The notes beneath the pieces were generated by a model. The model was not told the DNA's origin and did no database searches. It was given only the letters and a program-made list of their open reading frames with translations. Positions 62,907-64,000 of a stretch of 64,000 bases of DNA are shown in pieces. Numbering within the stretch: position 1 is the first letter of the stretch; each line of letters starts with the position of its first letter. Made by a program: the position numbers and the translations under genes. This DNA is from Bacteroidaceae bacterium (GTDB lineage: Bacteria > Bacteroidota > Bacteroidia > Bacteroidales > Bacteroidaceae), in the NCBI GenBank assembly GCA_024401095.1, contig JAKSLR010000005.1:33261-97260 (forward strand), read 5' to 3'.

Positions 62907-63745
62907 TGTACGATTGTAATCTTATTAATAGTAATATCATCGATTGGACGGTTACGACGGTCCGTTCTAACTTGTGAGATTGCTTCAACAATATCCATAC
63001 CTTCTATCACTTCACCAAACACGGTATAGTTGTTGTCTAAATGCGGCATACCTCCAATGCTAGAATAAACTTTAACTTGTTGTGGGGTGACATCCATTGC
63101 AGGGCTCTTTCTTACCATTTCCTTTGCCTGCAATTCTAGAGAATCTTGCAACTGTAAAAGTTTATCCGTATCTTTCTTTTTACGGAGTGTAGCTATTTCT
63201 TCTTGATGCTCATTAACCAAAGAAGTAAAATACTCTTTCTGACGAGCATCATTTAATTCATAAGCTTTATTTTGAAGTTTAGCTTCAGTCCATTTAGTAC
63301 CTGTAACAATATACCACTGACATCCCGAAGATTCCTTCTTAGGGTTTACATCATCACTTTCACGAGCTGCAGCCAAAGCCCCATACTTATGAAAATATTT
63401 AGGATAAACAATTTCGGCAGGTACAGTCCAACTAACATCACCTCCACCTGCAGGATCACCTTGTGGGATATTCTTAGCCATTGGATCTCCTGCTTGAATC
63501 ATGAAGTCTTTAACTACACGATGAAAGATAATTCCATCATACATTTTGTCCTTTACGTTCTTAATGAAATTATCTCGGTGCTTTGGTGTATCATTATAAA
63601 GTTTAACTTTTATATCACCAGAGGAAGTCTCAATCAAAACTACGGTTTCATCATCAGACAATGTAGAATAAGGAGTCATCTTTTTCTCTGCTTTACATCC
63701 ACAAAATAATAGAGATAGGACAAGCAGGACAAGTATCTTTTTCAT
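62903..63745 (-). CDS. cyclophilin-type peptidyl-prolyl isomerase, lipoprotein
   Basis: 280 residues from the ATG at 63745; the four-codon-longer start is disfavoured. Lipoprotein signal MKKILVLLVLSLLFCGCKAE. Cyclophilin motifs: IIFHRVVKDFMIQAGDP, the following GGDVSWTVPAEI, and NYTVFGEVIEGMDIV at the end. A coiled-coil insertion of about 65 residues (QKEYFTSLVNEHQEEI to KSPAMD) splits the domain, as in some Bacteroidota homologues. It assists folding of envelope proteins. It leads the PPIase-M16 operon. Confidence 0.92.
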   Translation of the reverse strand: MKKILVLLVLSLLFCGCKAEKKMTPYSTLSDDETVVLIETSSGDIKVKLYNDTPKHRDNFIKNVKDKMYDGIIFHRVVKDFMIQAGDPMAKNIPQGDPAGGGDVSWTVPAEIVYPKYFHKYGALAAARESDDVNPKKESSGCQWYIVTGTKWTEAKLQNKAYELNDARQKEYFTSLVNEHQEEIATLRKKKDTDKLLQLQDSLELQAKEMVRKSPAMDVTPQQVKVYSSIGGMPHLDNNYTVFGEVIEGMDIVEAISQVRTDRRNRPIDDITINKITIVQ

Positions 63746-63788
63746 AATCTTAGACATTGTGTTTTTTCATTCATTTAATTAATGCCCC

Positions 63789-63819
63789 CAAAGTTAGACA
63801 AATTATTTCAAACAACAAA
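63789..63819 (-). promoter_or_regulatory. promoter of the cyclophilin-M16 operon
   Basis: TTTG (63816-63819) and TAACTTTG (63789-63796) read leftward with 19 nt between them; the ATG at 63745 is 43 nt further. Confidence 0.8.
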
Positions 63820-63943
63820 AAAGAAAACATGAAAGGAACACTAGCAGTATATTGTCAGTCCACAGTCAATTTATTTACAGAGATCTGTCATAACGTTGAC
63901 AGAGCAGAAGTTCAAGTCGTGCATGTAATGTAGTTATAAGAAA

Positions 63944-63981
63944 ACAAAAAAGACTCCAGAGATGTTACTCTCTGAAGTCTT
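63944..63981 (-). terminator. terminator of a leftward transcript entering from beyond the window
   Basis: AAGACTCCAGAGA (63950-63962) pairs with TCTCTGAAGTCTT (63969-63981) with one mismatch; the leftward reading ends TTTTTTG. A leftward open frame from the window edge (VAAVLAEDFRE) stops in the loop at 63965, which could be the last codons of that gene, but 11 residues are too few to prove it. Between this and the cyclophilin promoter I see no gene. Confidence 0.65.
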
Positions 63982-64000
63982 CTGCTAAAACGGCGGCTAC

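Noticed and set aside
63829..63933. 34-codon plus-strand reading frame (MKGTLAVYCQSTVNL...)
   Set aside because: No -7 box upstream on that strand, no terminator of its own, and it lies in the promoter region of the cyclophilin gene.
63965..64000. Possible last 11 codons of a leftward gene (VAAVLAEDFRE)
   Set aside because: Too short to identify; the stop lies in a terminator loop, and another leftward frame is also open.

Overview
The window looks like core chromosome of an anaerobic gut- or oral-type Bacteroidota, most likely a Prevotella/Segatella-like member of the Prevotellaceae. The evidence is the recurrent Bacteroidota promoter (TAnnTTTG at -7, in eight cases with TTTG 19-20 bp upstream), the lack of Shine-Dalgarno sequences before most starts, the anaerobic ribonucleotide reductase pair nrdDG, RprXY-type and TPR histidine kinases, S46 and S9 dipeptidyl peptidases, a lipidated TamA homologue (TamL) with TamB, and families confined to this phylum (DUF4827, DUF4924). 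The genus is an inference from gene content. I see no phage, insertion sequence, CRISPR array or rRNA operon.

Layout. 1-5.8 kb (leftward): start of a GH89 alpha-N-acetylglucosaminidase, a TPR sensor kinase, and a DPP11-like S46 peptidase with a metallo-beta-lactamase-fold lipoprotein. 6-10.1 kb (rightward): a compact cluster of an unknown membrane protein, a secreted alpha/beta hydrolase, a CPBP protease and a solitary Vsr endonuclease, then a DUF362 protein. 10.1-12.5 kb: mtaB and a GT2 glycosyltransferase. 12.7-21.1 kb: a tiny acidic lipoprotein, rpsF-rpsR-rplI, a MarR regulator, a 55-residue membrane protein, rprXY, fusA2 (an EF-G paralogue with a degenerate GTPase centre) and a MATE exporter. 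21.2-31 kb: hemW, then a long leftward operon lysE-DUF4924-prfC-tsaC-clc-fmt-rpe-nrnA. 31-39.5 kb: glucokinase, ion channel, metallophosphoesterase, purL and a split chromate transporter. 39.5-47.2 kb (leftward): DPP IV-like peptidase, zinc peptidase, uvrA, a GH10-like hydrolase. 47.7-50.4 kb: nrdD-nrdG. 50.5-58.4 kb (leftward): tamB-tamL-nucleotidyltransferase. 58.5-63.8 kb: an orphan ABC ATPase, the initiator tRNA, tetR-fabG-rluA, and a cyclophilin/M16 peptidase pair.

Themes. Translation is over-represented: fMet-tRNA, fmt, tsaC (t6A), mtaB (ms2t6A), prfC, fusA2, rpsF/R and rplI. Peptide and glycan scavenging at the envelope is the second theme (DPP11, DPP IV, GH89, GH10-like, M16), and outer-membrane biogenesis (TamB/TamL) the third. 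Several starts were moved because a -7 box lies inside the longer reading frame; at four genes the ATG falls only 4-7 nt after the box, which predicts leaderless or nearly leaderless mRNAs.

I found no wholly new multigene system. The observations most worth following are the fusA2 GTPase-centre substitutions, the initiator tRNA with two U-U oppositions in its T stem, the leaderless-type promoters including an interlocked divergent pair, repeated TTTTCCAAA dyads upstream of nrdD, a triple GGACTAGTCC palindrome between convergent genes, and a solitary Vsr with an altered catalytic histidine.
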